Notes: generated by a model from the letters alone, not told the origin. Positions 29,164 to 37,373 are shown, counted from the first letter of the stretch. The stretch: DNA of 38,028 bases from Rhodospirillaceae bacterium (GCA_002721365.1 PBKC01000011.1:1-38028); one strand, 5' to 3'. Numbers and translations are program-made.

Positions 29164-29865
29164 ATGCGAGCCGGAGTCGTTACGGGCCTCGCAGCGGAAG
29201 CCGCGACGATCAGGCGAGCGTTGGGGAACGACCCGTCCTTCGACATCCGCTGTGACGGCCCCGGCAATGAAGCCGCGGCGAAAGCCGCCCGCGAACTGAT
29301 CGCGAATGGATGCGACGGCCTGGTCAGCATGGGACTGGCAGGCGGGCTGAAGAAATCGATCGAATCGGGGACAGTGATCGTCGCGAGTCGGATCGTCGAT
29401 ACCGACGGCTCGATTTATCGGACCGATCCTCGCTGGCACAGACAGGTCCTCCGGCGCCTGCTGAGCGATGACGGCGTACTCGACGGAACGATCGTCGGCG
29501 CCGCGGCGCCGGTGACATCGCCCGAAGCCAAGGCAGCGCTTCATGCGGCAACCGATAGCGACGTGGTGGACATGGAAAGCGCCGCGGTCGCGGCGGTGGC
29601 AAAGGAAGCGGGCGTTCCCTTCATCGCCATCCGCGCCGTCGCCGATCCCGCGCGGCGCAACATCCCCGGCGCCTTCCTGCGCGCTATGAAGCCTTCGGGC
29701 AAGCTTGCGCCCATGACGCTCCTGCGCACGCTGCTAAGGAACCCGCTGCTGCTGTTTTCCGGGATTCGCCTGGCGACGGATGCCGCCGCGGCCCGGAGCG
29801 CGCTACGCCGCGTGGTCCCGGTGCTTCGACGAGCGCTCGCTCCCGCCGACTTCGGAGAGGAATGA
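29164..29865 (+). CDS. hpnG: Hopanoid-associated phosphorylase HpnG
   Basis: This 233-residue protein is a nucleoside phosphorylase-family enzyme related to methylthioadenosine/S-adenosylhomocysteine nucleosidase. In hopanoid synthesis it removes adenine from adenosylhopane to give ribosylhopane (or its phosphate), the step after HpnH. Landmarks are the N-terminal AGVVTGLAAEA, DGLVSMGLAGGL and the family motif DVVDMESAAVAAVAKEAGVPF. The start is the ATG at 29164, just after the shc stop; no strong ribosome site is seen. A longer open frame upstream only runs inside shc. Its last 63 bases overlap the end of hpnH on the other strand. Confidence 0.93.
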   Translation: MRAGVVTGLAAEAATIRRALGNDPSFDIRCDGPGNEAAAKAARELIANGCDGLVSMGLAGGLKKSIESGTVIVASRIVDTDGSIYRTDPRWHRQVLRRLLSDDGVLDGTIVGAAAPVTSPEAKAALHAATDSDVVDMESAAVAAVAKEAGVPFIAIRAVADPARRNIPGAFLRAMKPSGKLAPMTLLRTLLRNPLLLFSGIRLATDAAAARSALRRVVPVLRRALAPADFGEE

Positions 29866-30948
29866 CGAGACGTTCTTCTCGAAGACGTACTCGGCCGGCC
29901 GCGCCTTGGACAGGTCGAGCTCCGGCGCCATCGGTCCCTCGGTCCTGATACCACGCAGCCACACGGCGAATGCCCGTAGCGGGTGCGAGAAGGTGTCGTC
30001 GACCGCGCTCGGCTCGTACCCGCAATGCACCATGCAGTCGCCGCACTTTTCGTACTGCCCTGTGCCGTAGGAGTCCCAGTCGGTATTGTCCATGAGGTCG
30101 CGGAACGAGGACGCGAAGCCCTCGTTGAGCAGGTAGCACGGCCGCTGCCAGCCGAAGATGTTGCGGGTGGGATTGCCCCAGGGCGTGCACTGATAGGTCT
30201 GATTGCCGGCCAGGAAGTCGAGGAACAGGCCGGTCTGGCTGAACCGCCACTTCCGGCCCTTGCCGCGCCGGAAGACCTCCCGGAACAGCATCTTGGTCTT
30301 CTCGCGATTGAGGAAGTGGGCCTGATCCGGCGCACGCTCATAGCTGAAGCCCGGCGACACCGTCACGCCCTCGACGCCGAGGTCGCGGCAGAAGTCCATG
30401 AACTCGGCCACCCGCCCGGCATCCAACCCGTCGAACAGGGTGCAGTTGACGTTGACCCGAAAGCCCTTGTCGCGCGCCAGTTCGATCGCCTCGACCGCCC
30501 GGTCGAATACGCCCTCCTGACAGACCGCCGCGTCGTGCTCTTCCCTCAACCCGTCCAGATGGACGGAAAAAGTGAGGTAGGGCGACGGCGTGAACAGGTC
30601 GATCTTCTTCTTCAGCAACAGCGCGTTGGTGCAGAGATAGACGAATCTCTTGCGGGCGATGATGCCCTCGACGATCTGCTTGATCTCCTTATGGAGCAGC
30701 GGCTCGCCACCGGGGATCGACACCACCGGCGCACCGCATTCGTCGACGGCTTCCAGGCATTCTTCCAGCGACAGTCTGCGGTTCAGGATCGAGTCGGGAT
30801 AGTCGATCTTGCCGCAGCCCGCGCAGGCGAGATTGCATCGGAACAACGGTTCGAGCATCAGCACCAGCGGATAACGCCGGTTTCCTGAAATACGCTGCCG
30901 GAGAATGTAGCTCCCCACGCGCGCCATCTGAATCAAGGGTACACCCAC
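29803..30948 (-). CDS. hpnH: Adenosylhopane synthase HpnH (radical SAM)
   Basis: This 381-residue radical SAM enzyme adds a 5'-deoxyadenosyl group to diploptene to form adenosylhopane, the entry to all extended hopanoids. The iron-sulfur cluster cysteines are Cys38, Cys42 and Cys45 in CNLACAGCG. IPGGEPLLH is the SAM-contact motif, and the C-terminal CGDCMVHCGYEP carries extra conserved cysteines. The start is GTG at 30948 with AGAGGA eight bases upstream; an ATG eight codons in is the alternative. It faces hpnG and overlaps it by 63 bases. It lies 55 bases downstream of ispH, so the two are probably one operon. Confidence 0.96.
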   Translation of the reverse strand: MGVPLIQMARVGSYILRQRISGNRRYPLVLMLEPLFRCNLACAGCGKIDYPDSILNRRLSLEECLEAVDECGAPVVSIPGGEPLLHKEIKQIVEGIIARKRFVYLCTNALLLKKKIDLFTPSPYLTFSVHLDGLREEHDAAVCQEGVFDRAVEAIELARDKGFRVNVNCTLFDGLDAGRVAEFMDFCRDLGVEGVTVSPGFSYERAPDQAHFLNREKTKMLFREVFRRGKGRKWRFSQTGLFLDFLAGNQTYQCTPWGNPTRNIFGWQRPCYLLNEGFASSFRDLMDNTDWDSYGTGQYEKCGDCMVHCGYEPSAVDDTFSHPLRAFAVWLRGIRTEGPMAPELDLSKARPAEYVFEKNVSSFLSEVGGSERSSKHRDHAA

Positions 30949-31003
30949 GGTATCGTCCTCTCAGGGTCTGGATTCGCCGGGCAGACGGGTTGGACTCGCG
31001 AAG

Positions 31004-31936
31004 TCAGGCGATCTCGCGTTGCAGTTCGGGCGGCAGCCGGAAGCGGACCCGCTCGACCACGCCCTCCAGCGTCTCGATCTCGACCACGCCCAGCGCCTGG
31101 AGACGTTTGACGACTGCCTGCACCAGGTCCTCCGGCGCGGAGGCCCCGGCGGTGATGCCCACCTGCCCGACCCCTTCAAGCCACTCGGGATCGATACTGT
31201 CGGGACCGTCGATCAGGTAGCTCGGCACCCCCAGCTCAACCCCGATCTCACGCAAGCGGTTGGAGTTCGAGCTGTTCTGCGAGCCGACGACCAGGATCAG
31301 GTCGCTCACCTCGGCCAGCTTCCTGACCGCCACCTGTCGGTTCTGCGTCGCATAGCAGATGTCGGAAAGCGCCGGCCCGGCGATGTTCGGGAAGCGCTCC
31401 TTCAAGGCCTCGATGACGGCCCGCGTGTCGTCGACGCTCAGGGTCGTCTGGGTGACATAGGCGAGATTCTCCGGATCCCGCACTTCGAGCTCCGCAACGT
31501 CCTCCGGCTCCGACACCAGCAGAACGCCACCATCGACACGGCCACTGGTGCCTTCGACCTCCGGATGGCCTTTATGCCCGATCAGGATTACCTGGCGCCC
31601 CTGGGTCGCATAACGCTGCGCCTCCTTGTGCACCTTGGCCACCAGCGGGCAGGTCGCGTCGATCACCGGCAGGTTCCGCGTCTCGGCCGAGTCCGCCACC
31701 TTGCGGGACACGCCATGGGCGCTGAACACGGTGACCGCGCCGTCCGGGATCTCATCGACTTCCTCGACGAAAATCGCCCCTTTCGAGCGGAGATCCTCGA
31801 CGACATGGCGATTATGGACGATCTCGTGGCGCACGTAGACCGGCGGCCCGTACAGAGCCAGCGCACGTTCCACGATTTCGATTGCCCTCTCCACCCCGGC
31901 GCAGAAACCCCGGGGCTGGGCCAGAATTACCTTCAT
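31004..31936 (-). CDS. ispH: 4-hydroxy-3-methylbut-2-enyl diphosphate reductase
   Basis: This 310-residue iron-sulfur enzyme makes isopentenyl and dimethylallyl diphosphate in the last step of the MEP pathway. The three cluster cysteines are Cys12 (GFCAGV), Cys96 (DATCPLV) and Cys194 ([10 protein letters not shown]). [10 protein letters not shown] contains the catalytic glutamate (Glu126). [13 protein letters not shown] is the substrate-binding motif. The start is the ATG at 31936, where the family begins ([14 protein letters not shown]). A longer frame of 41 further codons has no family likeness. With dxs in the facing operon, the cluster holds the first and last MEP steps. Confidence 0.97.
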   Translation of the reverse strand: MKVILAQPRGFCAGVERAIEIVERALALYGPPVYVRHEIVHNRHVVEDLRSKGAIFVEEVDEIPDGAVTVFSAHGVSRKVADSAETRNLPVIDATCPLVAKVHKEAQRYATQGRQVILIGHKGHPEVEGTSGRVDGGVLLVSEPEDVAELEVRDPENLAYVTQTTLSVDDTRAVIEALKERFPNIAGPALSDICYATQNRQVAVRKLAEVSDLILVVGSQNSSNSNRLREIGVELGVPSYLIDGPDSIDPEWLEGVGQVGITAGASAPEDLVQAVVKRLQALGVVEIETLEGVVERVRFRLPPELQREIA

Positions 31937-32235
31937 GATCAGTACGCCTCGCGCATGGCGGTGAACGTCGTCGCTTCCCGAGAAGTTAGAATAGCTTAAG
32001 ACAAAAACCAACCCGCCCCCAGCGGGTGCCGGACAGGAACTCGCGGCATGGGTGACCATGGAGGCGCTGGGCAGGGCATCGATCTTCCACCGGCTGCGTC
32101 CGATTCGACACTATCGATCACGATCGGCGCAGGCCGGCGGATCGGCCTTGCACCTTCTCAACCCCTAGAGACTGATGGTGGTAATTGATCGAACGAATAC
32201 GATAGTGTGTTAACAGCTTGGGCAAATCTGAAGTC
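31937..32235. other. Divergent intergenic region between ispH and the Sel1 gene
   Basis: These 300 bases should hold promoters for both neighbours. A T-rich patch on the minus strand (about 32012 to 31982, with TTGGTTTTTG and TATTCT) is the best candidate for the ispH promoter, but spacing is poor. I see no strong hairpin, RNA gene or supported reading frame. Confidence 0.45.
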
Positions 32236-33189
32236 ATGATGTCTGACGAGGCCGACCTGACAGCGGGGCTCGAAGCGTTTCGAGCCGGCGATCATCGCAC
32301 CGCACTGAAAATGCTGGAGCCGCTCGCCGAGAACGGTGCGGTGGATGCTCAGGTCGCAGTGGCGGAGATCTATGCGTTCGGTCTCGGTGTCGACCGTGAT
32401 GATGCGGCTGCGCTGCAGTGGTATCAGCGGGCAGCGGACGCCGGTGACCAGGAAGCCCAGCATCAGCTTGGGACGATCTACAATTCCGGCACCCTCGCCC
32501 AGCTCGATCGACGCGAAGCGATGCGCTGGTATCGCCGCGCCGCCGATCAGGGCCATGTCGACTCCCAGTACAATCTAGCGTTCCTCTACGAATGGGGTAC
32601 GGGCGTCGAGCACGATATCCCCGAGGCGGCACGCTGGTATCTGGCCGCAGCCGAGAACGGCCATCCCGACGCCCAGCTCGCCATCGGCTACATGTACGCA
32701 ACCGGAAACGGCGTCGCACAGGACTACGCGGCTGCCGGACGCTGGTACAGCGCAGCGGCACGCCAGGACGATATCGAGGCGGCGGTCAAGCTGGCGCTGC
32801 TCCTGGCCGAAGGGAAGGCAGAGCCCGAAGACGCCGCCGAAGCCGCCGTATGGGTCAAGCGCGCGGCCGACGAAGGCTATCCGTCCGCCCAGCACTACTA
32901 CGGCATGATGCTTGAGCAAGGCTTCGGTCTGCCGCGGGACGACACCGCGGCGGCGGAGTGGTTCGCACGGGCGTCACGGAAGCAGTACGGCCCGGCGATG
33001 GCGTCGCTGGCGGCATGCTACGCGGAAGGCCGCGGCCAGCAGAAGGACCCGGTCGAAGCCTATGTCTGGTACCGCCGCGCCCATAATCTGGGTGTCGAGG
33101 AAGCCGGTCCGAAGGCCGAGGCCTTGAAGACGGCGTTCACCACGGAAGAAGAAGCCCGCGCCGAAGAACGGCTGGCGGAGAGCAACTGA
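32236..33189 (+). CDS. Sel1-like (TPR-family) repeat protein
   Basis: This 317-residue protein is almost entirely Sel1 repeats of about 36 residues. Seven or so units are visible from about residue 35, each with the pattern A(Q/M)..LG..Y..G.GV..D...A..WY..AA. Examples are DAQVAVAEIYAFGLGVDRDD and DAQLAIGYMYATGNGVAQD. No signal peptide or membrane segment is seen, so it is probably a cytoplasmic scaffold. Sel1 proteins mediate protein-protein contacts in signalling and envelope processes; no partner can be named here. Two adjacent ATGs (32236 and 32239) are possible starts and the ribosome site is weak. An upstream TTG at 32218 is less likely. Confidence 0.88.
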   Translation: MMSDEADLTAGLEAFRAGDHRTALKMLEPLAENGAVDAQVAVAEIYAFGLGVDRDDAAALQWYQRAADAGDQEAQHQLGTIYNSGTLAQLDRREAMRWYRRAADQGHVDSQYNLAFLYEWGTGVEHDIPEAARWYLAAAENGHPDAQLAIGYMYATGNGVAQDYAAAGRWYSAAARQDDIEAAVKLALLLAEGKAEPEDAAEAAVWVKRAADEGYPSAQHYYGMMLEQGFGLPRDDTAAAEWFARASRKQYGPAMASLAACYAEGRGQQKDPVEAYVWYRRAHNLGVEEAGPKAEALKTAFTTEEEARAEERLAESN

Positions 33190-33190
33190 G

Positions 33191-33212
33191 CCCGCAGCCG
33201 ACCGGCCGCGGG
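33191..33212. terminator. Hairpin between convergent Sel1 and acyl-CoA ligase genes
   Basis: CCCGC-a-GCC pairs with GGC-c-GCGGG around a GACC loop, directly after the Sel1 stop. It lacks a T tract, so it is a possible rather than a clear terminator. Confidence 0.35.
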
Positions 33213-33225
33213 ACTACAGTGGAAG

Positions 33226-34770
33226 TTAACGCAGGTCCTTCTTGAGGATCTTGCCGGTCGCGGTCATCGGCAGGGCGTCCCGGAATTCGATGAGCCGCGG
33301 ATATTTGTAGGCTGCGAGCTGCTCCCGGCTCCAGGTGATGATCTCCTGCTCGGTCACGGTCACACCCTCCCTGCGGATGATGTAGGCCTTGATCTCCTCG
33401 CCATGCTCATCGTCCGGCACACCCAGCACAGCCGACAGAGAGACGGCCGGATGGGTCATCAGGACTTCTTCGATCTCGCGCGGATAGACGTTGAAGCCGC
33501 CGCGGATGATCATGTCCTTCACGCGGTCGACGATGTAGAGGTAGCCGTCCTCGTCCATTTTGCCGATGTCGCCGGTGTGGAACCACCCACCCCGCATCGC
33601 CTCCGCCGTCGCCTGCGGATTGTTGTAGTAGCCCTTGAGCACGCAATGGCCGCGGCAGATGACTTCGCCCTCCTGACCGCGCGGCACCTCGTTCCCTTCC
33701 GGGTCGGCCACCTTGACCTCGATGCCCCACACGGCGGTCCCCACCGAGCCGGGCTTACGGACCCGATCGAGATGATTGAAGGTCACCACCGGGGACGTTT
33801 CGGTCAGGCCATAGCCTTCGATGATCGGGACGTCGAACTTGGCCTCGAACGCCCGGATCAACTCGACCGGGATCGATGCCCCGCCCGAACAGCCCAACCG
33901 CAGGTTGCTGGCGATTTTTTCGAGATCGTAGTCTCCGAGCCGCGGATGATTGACCAGCGCCCAGTACATCGTCGGCACGCCGGCGAACACCGTCACTTCC
34001 TCGCGCTCCATCATCTGAAGCACGGTGTCGGGATCGAACCGCGGGACCAGCACCAGCGTCCCACCGGCCAGCAGGCCGGCATGCATCTGCACGGTCAGCG
34101 CGTAGATATGGAACAGCGGCAGCGTTACCAGCAGGGTGTCCGAAACACTCAACGCCGCGAGGTCGCGGGACACCATCGCGTTGAGCAGAATGTTCGCGTG
34201 GGTGAGTTCCGCACCCTTGGGCTTGCCCGTAGTCCCCGAGGTGTAGGGGATCATGCAGACGTCGTCGCCACTGCACTGCCAGGTCTCGAACACCGGGCTC
34301 TGCCCCGCCATGAACTGCCCCAGCGTCGTAGCGCCCTCGATCGGTGACGGTGCGGCGGGATCGGCGGTGATCATCCAGAAGTTCTCGCAGCCGGCGACCG
34401 TCCCGAACGCCGTCCACCCCTCCTCGCCCGTCGGCAATTCCGGCGTCCCCTGGAAGCAGAAGTACGCTTTCGCTTGCGAATCTTCGAGGATGAAGGCGAT
34501 CTCGCGGCTCTTCAGCAGCACGTTGAGTGGCACCACCGATGCGCCGGTCTTCACGATGCCGAAATAGATGATCGGGAAATACGGAAGATTGGGGCAGGTC
34601 AGAGCAACCTTGTCGCCCGGCCCGATTCCGGCGGCCGTGAGACCGTTCGCCACCTGATTGGCCGCAGCGTTGACCTGCGCGTAGGTCAGGCGCTTGTCGC
34701 CGAATATCAGCGCCGCCTTCTCAGAATGGTCCCGCGCACTCGTTTCAATGATCGTTGTCAGATTGAGCAT
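33226..34770 (-). CDS. Acyl-CoA synthetase (long-chain fatty acid-CoA ligase type)
   Basis: This 514-residue enzyme of the ANL superfamily activates a carboxylic acid with ATP to an acyl adenylate and then an acyl-CoA. The phosphate loop YTSGTTGKPKG is at about 176-186. GYGLTETSP, the GWFHTGDIG and DRVKDMIIRGGFNVYPREIEE hinge motifs, and the catalytic lysine (about Lys507, PMTATGKILKKDL) are all intact. Length and the hinge spelling fit FadD-like medium/long-chain ligases, but the chain length cannot be read from sequence. It runs opposite to the cytochrome genes with a perfect palindrome between them. No beta-oxidation gene is adjacent. Confidence 0.92.
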   Translation of the reverse strand: MLNLTTIIETSARDHSEKAALIFGDKRLTYAQVNAAANQVANGLTAAGIGPGDKVALTCPNLPYFPIIYFGIVKTGASVVPLNVLLKSREIAFILEDSQAKAYFCFQGTPELPTGEEGWTAFGTVAGCENFWMITADPAAPSPIEGATTLGQFMAGQSPVFETWQCSGDDVCMIPYTSGTTGKPKGAELTHANILLNAMVSRDLAALSVSDTLLVTLPLFHIYALTVQMHAGLLAGGTLVLVPRFDPDTVLQMMEREEVTVFAGVPTMYWALVNHPRLGDYDLEKIASNLRLGCSGGASIPVELIRAFEAKFDVPIIEGYGLTETSPVVTFNHLDRVRKPGSVGTAVWGIEVKVADPEGNEVPRGQEGEVICRGHCVLKGYYNNPQATAEAMRGGWFHTGDIGKMDEDGYLYIVDRVKDMIIRGGFNVYPREIEEVLMTHPAVSLSAVLGVPDDEHGEEIKAYIIRREGVTVTEQEIITWSREQLAAYKYPRLIEFRDALPMTATGKILKKDLR

Positions 34771-34857
34771 ACCCGTCCCCGTCTACCCGAGACTCCGCGC
34801 TCGGTGTTCGATTAACGCTACCACAGGGGCCGCCCCGTCAGAACGTTGTCGTTACCC

Positions 34858-34877
34858 TCAACCGGGGCCCCGGTTGA
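34858..34877. promoter_or_regulatory. 20-base perfect palindrome in a divergent promoter region
   Basis: The half site TCAACCGGGG is followed directly by its complement CCCCGGTTGA. It lies 87 bases before the acyl-CoA ligase start (minus strand) and 101 bases before the cytochrome c start (plus strand). Symmetry and position fit a dimer-binding operator for one or both genes; no regulator gene is nearby. An RNA hairpin is less likely, since it would have no loop. Confidence 0.5.
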
Positions 34878-34978
34878 ATTCCGGAGCCACGGCCCGCATA
34901 ACCAAAGGGGACGGTGCTGCGATGCGCAGTCACAGCCCGGCGCAAGCCATGGGGAAACAGAATACAGGGGAGTTGCAG

Positions 34979-35446
34979 ATGTTTGTTCTCGGTCGCCGTA
35001 CGGCAGGTGCCGTCATCGCTGGCGCGGTCATGATGGCGGGACTGTCGGTCGCTGGAGCCGCAGATGAACCGGCCAACATCATCAAGTATCGACAGAACGT
35101 CATGAAGGCGAACGGCGGGCACATCTCGGCGATCGCGGCGATCGCCAAGGGTGACGTGAGCTTCATGGATCAGGCCGAAGACCATGCCCGTGCCATGGCG
35201 GCAACGGCGGGCGATATCCTGCCGCTGTTCCCCGAGGGAAGCGACACCGGAGCCGACCACCGGTCCCTCCCCGCGATCTGGACCGACTGGGCGGGTTTCG
35301 AGAAGGCGGCCAAGGCCTATGAGGACGCTATGCCGGCCCTCGTCGAAGCCGCGGCTTCGGGCGATCGGGCCGCGCTGGGCGGCGCCCTTCGCGATGTCGG
35401 GCAGGCCTGCAAGGGATGCCATGACGACTTCCGCGAGGACAAGTAA
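34979..35446 (+). CDS. Cytochrome c of class II (c'/c556 type)
   Basis: This 155-residue periplasmic protein starts with a Sec signal peptide that ends at about AGA-ADE (27/28). The mature part is a four-helix bundle with the haem motif CKGCH (Cys144, Cys147, His148) at the C-terminus, as in class II cytochromes c. RQNVMKANGGH near the mature N-terminus offers a methionine at the place where cytochrome c556 has its sixth ligand. A low-spin electron carrier is therefore more likely than a gas-binding c'. The start is the ATG at 34979 after GGGGAG. A diheme cytochrome gene follows 17 bases later, so the pair is co-transcribed. Confidence 0.9.
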   Translation: MFVLGRRTAGAVIAGAVMMAGLSVAGAADEPANIIKYRQNVMKANGGHISAIAAIAKGDVSFMDQAEDHARAMAATAGDILPLFPEGSDTGADHRSLPAIWTDWAGFEKAAKAYEDAMPALVEAAASGDRAALGGALRDVGQACKGCHDDFREDK

Positions 35447-35463
35447 TACGCCCCTTCGCGACA

Positions 35464-36444
35464 ATGACGACGTGGACACCGGCAGGCCGGAAGCGGCCTG
35501 CCGGCGGTCCTGCACGGCGATTCGCAGCGCCAGCGGTCCTTGCGCTGTGCGGGCTGTCATCGGCGTGCGGTTCGGCCTGGGCCCAAGGTGACGCCGAGGC
35601 CGGCGAAGCCGTCTTCATCGCCGCCAACTGCCAATCCTGCCACACCGACTACGCGAACGACGGCGCGTTGCTGGCCGGCGGCCGAGCGCTCAAGACGCCG
35701 TTCGGCACTTTCTATTCGCCCAACATCACACCCGACCCGAAGACGGGCATCGGCAATTGGTCGGATGAGGACTTCCGCCGCGCCCTCATTCACGGCAGAG
35801 CACCCGACGGCGCGCGCTACTACCCGGTGTTCCCGTACACCTCCTACAGCGGGATGACCGATCAGGACGTCGCCGATCTCAAGGCCTATATTTTCTCGCT
35901 GCCGCCGGTCGAGAAGGCCAATCGTCCGCACGACCTCAAATGGCCGTTCTCCTGGCGCTGGGTGATGGCGCCTTGGCAGTGGCTGTTCTTCCATCCCGAG
36001 CGTTTCGCCCCGGATCCCGAACGTGACGACCTCGTCAACCGCGGCGCTTATCTCGTCGACACGCTGGGCCATTGCGGCGAATGCCACACGCCTCGGAACC
36101 GCTTCGGTGTCTTGAAGGACGACATGCACCTCGCGGGGCAGGAGGAAGGCCCCGAAGGCGGCATCGTTCCCAACATCACGCCGGATCCTGAAACCGGCAT
36201 CGGCAATTGGAGCGACAACGACATCACCTGGCTGCTGATCACCGGCTTTCTGCCGGACGGCGACAATGTGCAGGGCGGTATGGGGGAGGTGGTCGAGCAC
36301 AGCACCAGCCGCCTGACGGACACCGACCGGCAGGCGATCGCCGCGTATCTGAATAGCCTCCCACCCATCGTCCACCAGGTCGGTCCGCCCCGTGAGACGG
36401 GAGATACGGATACCGGCGGCGGCGGCGACGAGTTCGACTACTGA
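35464..36444 (+). CDS. Diheme cytochrome c (dehydrogenase-subunit type)
   Basis: This 326-residue exported protein has a long leader ending at about AWA-QGD (40/41) and two class I haem motifs: CQSCH (56-60) and CGECH (204-208). The two halves each carry a near-identical stretch, SPNITPDPKTGIGNWSDEDF and VPNITPDPETGIGNWSDNDI, so the gene arose by duplication of a monohaem unit. The family includes the cytochrome subunits of membrane alcohol, aldehyde and gluconate dehydrogenases. No C-terminal membrane helix is seen and the tail is glycine- and aspartate-rich. No dehydrogenase gene is adjacent; the class II cytochrome upstream is the likely redox partner. The ribosome site is weak. Confidence 0.9.
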   Translation: MTTWTPAGRKRPAGGPARRFAAPAVLALCGLSSACGSAWAQGDAEAGEAVFIAANCQSCHTDYANDGALLAGGRALKTPFGTFYSPNITPDPKTGIGNWSDEDFRRALIHGRAPDGARYYPVFPYTSYSGMTDQDVADLKAYIFSLPPVEKANRPHDLKWPFSWRWVMAPWQWLFFHPERFAPDPERDDLVNRGAYLVDTLGHCGECHTPRNRFGVLKDDMHLAGQEEGPEGGIVPNITPDPETGIGNWSDNDITWLLITGFLPDGDNVQGGMGEVVEHSTSRLTDTDRQAIAAYLNSLPPIVHQVGPPRETGDTDTGGGGDEFDY

Positions 36445-36491
36445 ACGCCGGCCAGCGTCTTCGTGCCCGCCTCGCCGCCGCCCGCGATCGG

Positions 36492-36740
36492 TTGGGCAAG
36501 GAACTCGCGGTTCTTCGCTTGCTGCTCACCAATCATCGCGTACCGCGCCTGTCGAAATGGCTGCTGGCGGCTGCCCTCGCCTACGCGGTATCGCCGATCG
36601 ATTTGATCCCCGACTTCATTCCGGTCCTGGGACAGGCGGACGATGTCCTGATCGTCGCCGGCCTGTGCTGGCTCGCCTATCGTCTGATTCCACGCGAAGT
36701 CATATCGGCCTGTCGTCGGGAAACCGGACTCGCTCCATGA
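36492..36740 (+). CDS. DUF1232 (YkvA-like) small membrane protein
   Basis: This 82-residue protein has the DUF1232 core: a membrane stretch KWLLAAALAYAVSPIDLIPDFIPVLGQADDVLIVAGLCWLAYRLIPREV with the hallmark SPIDLIPDFIPVLG, here named only in parts because of its length. The function of the family is unknown. The annotated start is a TTG at 36492. Family members usually carry about 15 more basic helical residues. The frame is in fact open back to a CTG at 36441 that overlaps the stop of the diheme cytochrome and encodes such residues (QRLRARLAAARDR). The real start may therefore be upstream and non-standard. Confidence 0.8.
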   Translation: MGKELAVLRLLLTNHRVPRLSKWLLAAALAYAVSPIDLIPDFIPVLGQADDVLIVAGLCWLAYRLIPREVISACRRETGLAP

Positions 36741-36864
36741 ACCACCGCCGCACCCACGTCAACTGCACGAAGTGCTCGCTTGTTGGCCGATGGCGCGGCG
36801 GTTACAAGAGCATGATACCGTATGGTGCCCGGACGGCTTCAACGATGCGAAGAGAGGATCGCCC

Positions 36865-37194
36865 ATGGATGTGGTGATCGCAGTCATCGCGAGCGTTCTC
36901 GTGGTGCTGGCTCTCGTCGCGATGCTCGCCAAATACGTGATGGGCGAGCAGTCGAAGATGGCGCAGAACTACGAGTACATGCTGCGCGAACTCGAGAGTC
37001 GTGCTGCCCAGATGAGTCGGAAAGACCGGGAAATCCAGCAGCTCCGACGGGAGAATCATCGGCTACGCGCGTTGCTCGGTAAGGAAGAAAAAGCCTCGAG
37101 CGATACGGTCGTCGAAGAGATGGACATCGAAGAGCCGGCCGAGCCTGAAGCCGGGGAGGACACACCTCCCCCGTCCCCTCCCAAATCCGGCTAG
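36865..37194 (+). CDS. Membrane-anchored coiled-coil protein, function unknown
   Basis: I do not recognise this 109-residue protein. It has an N-terminal membrane helix (about residues 3-24, VVIAVIASVLVVLALVAML), then a charged helix with heptad character (about 30-75, YEYMLRELESRAAQMSRKD and EIQQLRRENHRLRALL). A strongly acidic segment (VVEEMDIEEPAEPEAGED) and a proline-rich end (TPPPSPPKSG) follow. The layout suggests a short anchor presenting a coiled coil and a disordered tail in the cytoplasm. The start ATG at 36865 has AGAGAGGA about seven bases upstream. A frame starting at 36772 is open but adds an unconvincing leader. Confidence 0.75.
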   Translation: MDVVIAVIASVLVVLALVAMLAKYVMGEQSKMAQNYEYMLRELESRAAQMSRKDREIQQLRRENHRLRALLGKEEKASSDTVVEEMDIEEPAEPEAGEDTPPPSPPKSG

Positions 37195-37373
37195 GTCTTG
37201 CCGGTGCGTCGCCGGTCCATGACGCGGATCCCGACGATCCGGTCGGATCGTTAGGGAAAATTCACGAACCCGCCTCCCGTTCGTCATCTTCCGGCCGTTA
37301 GCCTGATCGCCGCCGGTTCGCGCGGTCCGGCATCAGCGGGCTCCCTCACCTCGGCCGACGGTGCGACGGTGTG

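Noticed and set aside
27123..29330. A 735-codon open frame on the minus strand opposite shc
   Set aside because: Same reasons as above; the plus-strand cyclase with intact catalytic motif explains the sequence.
36737..36877. A 46-codon frame starting at an ATG that overlaps the DUF1232 stop (ATGA), with a CxxC
   Set aside because: It runs out of frame into the start of the coiled-coil gene, lacks further support and would overlap that gene's ribosome site and start.
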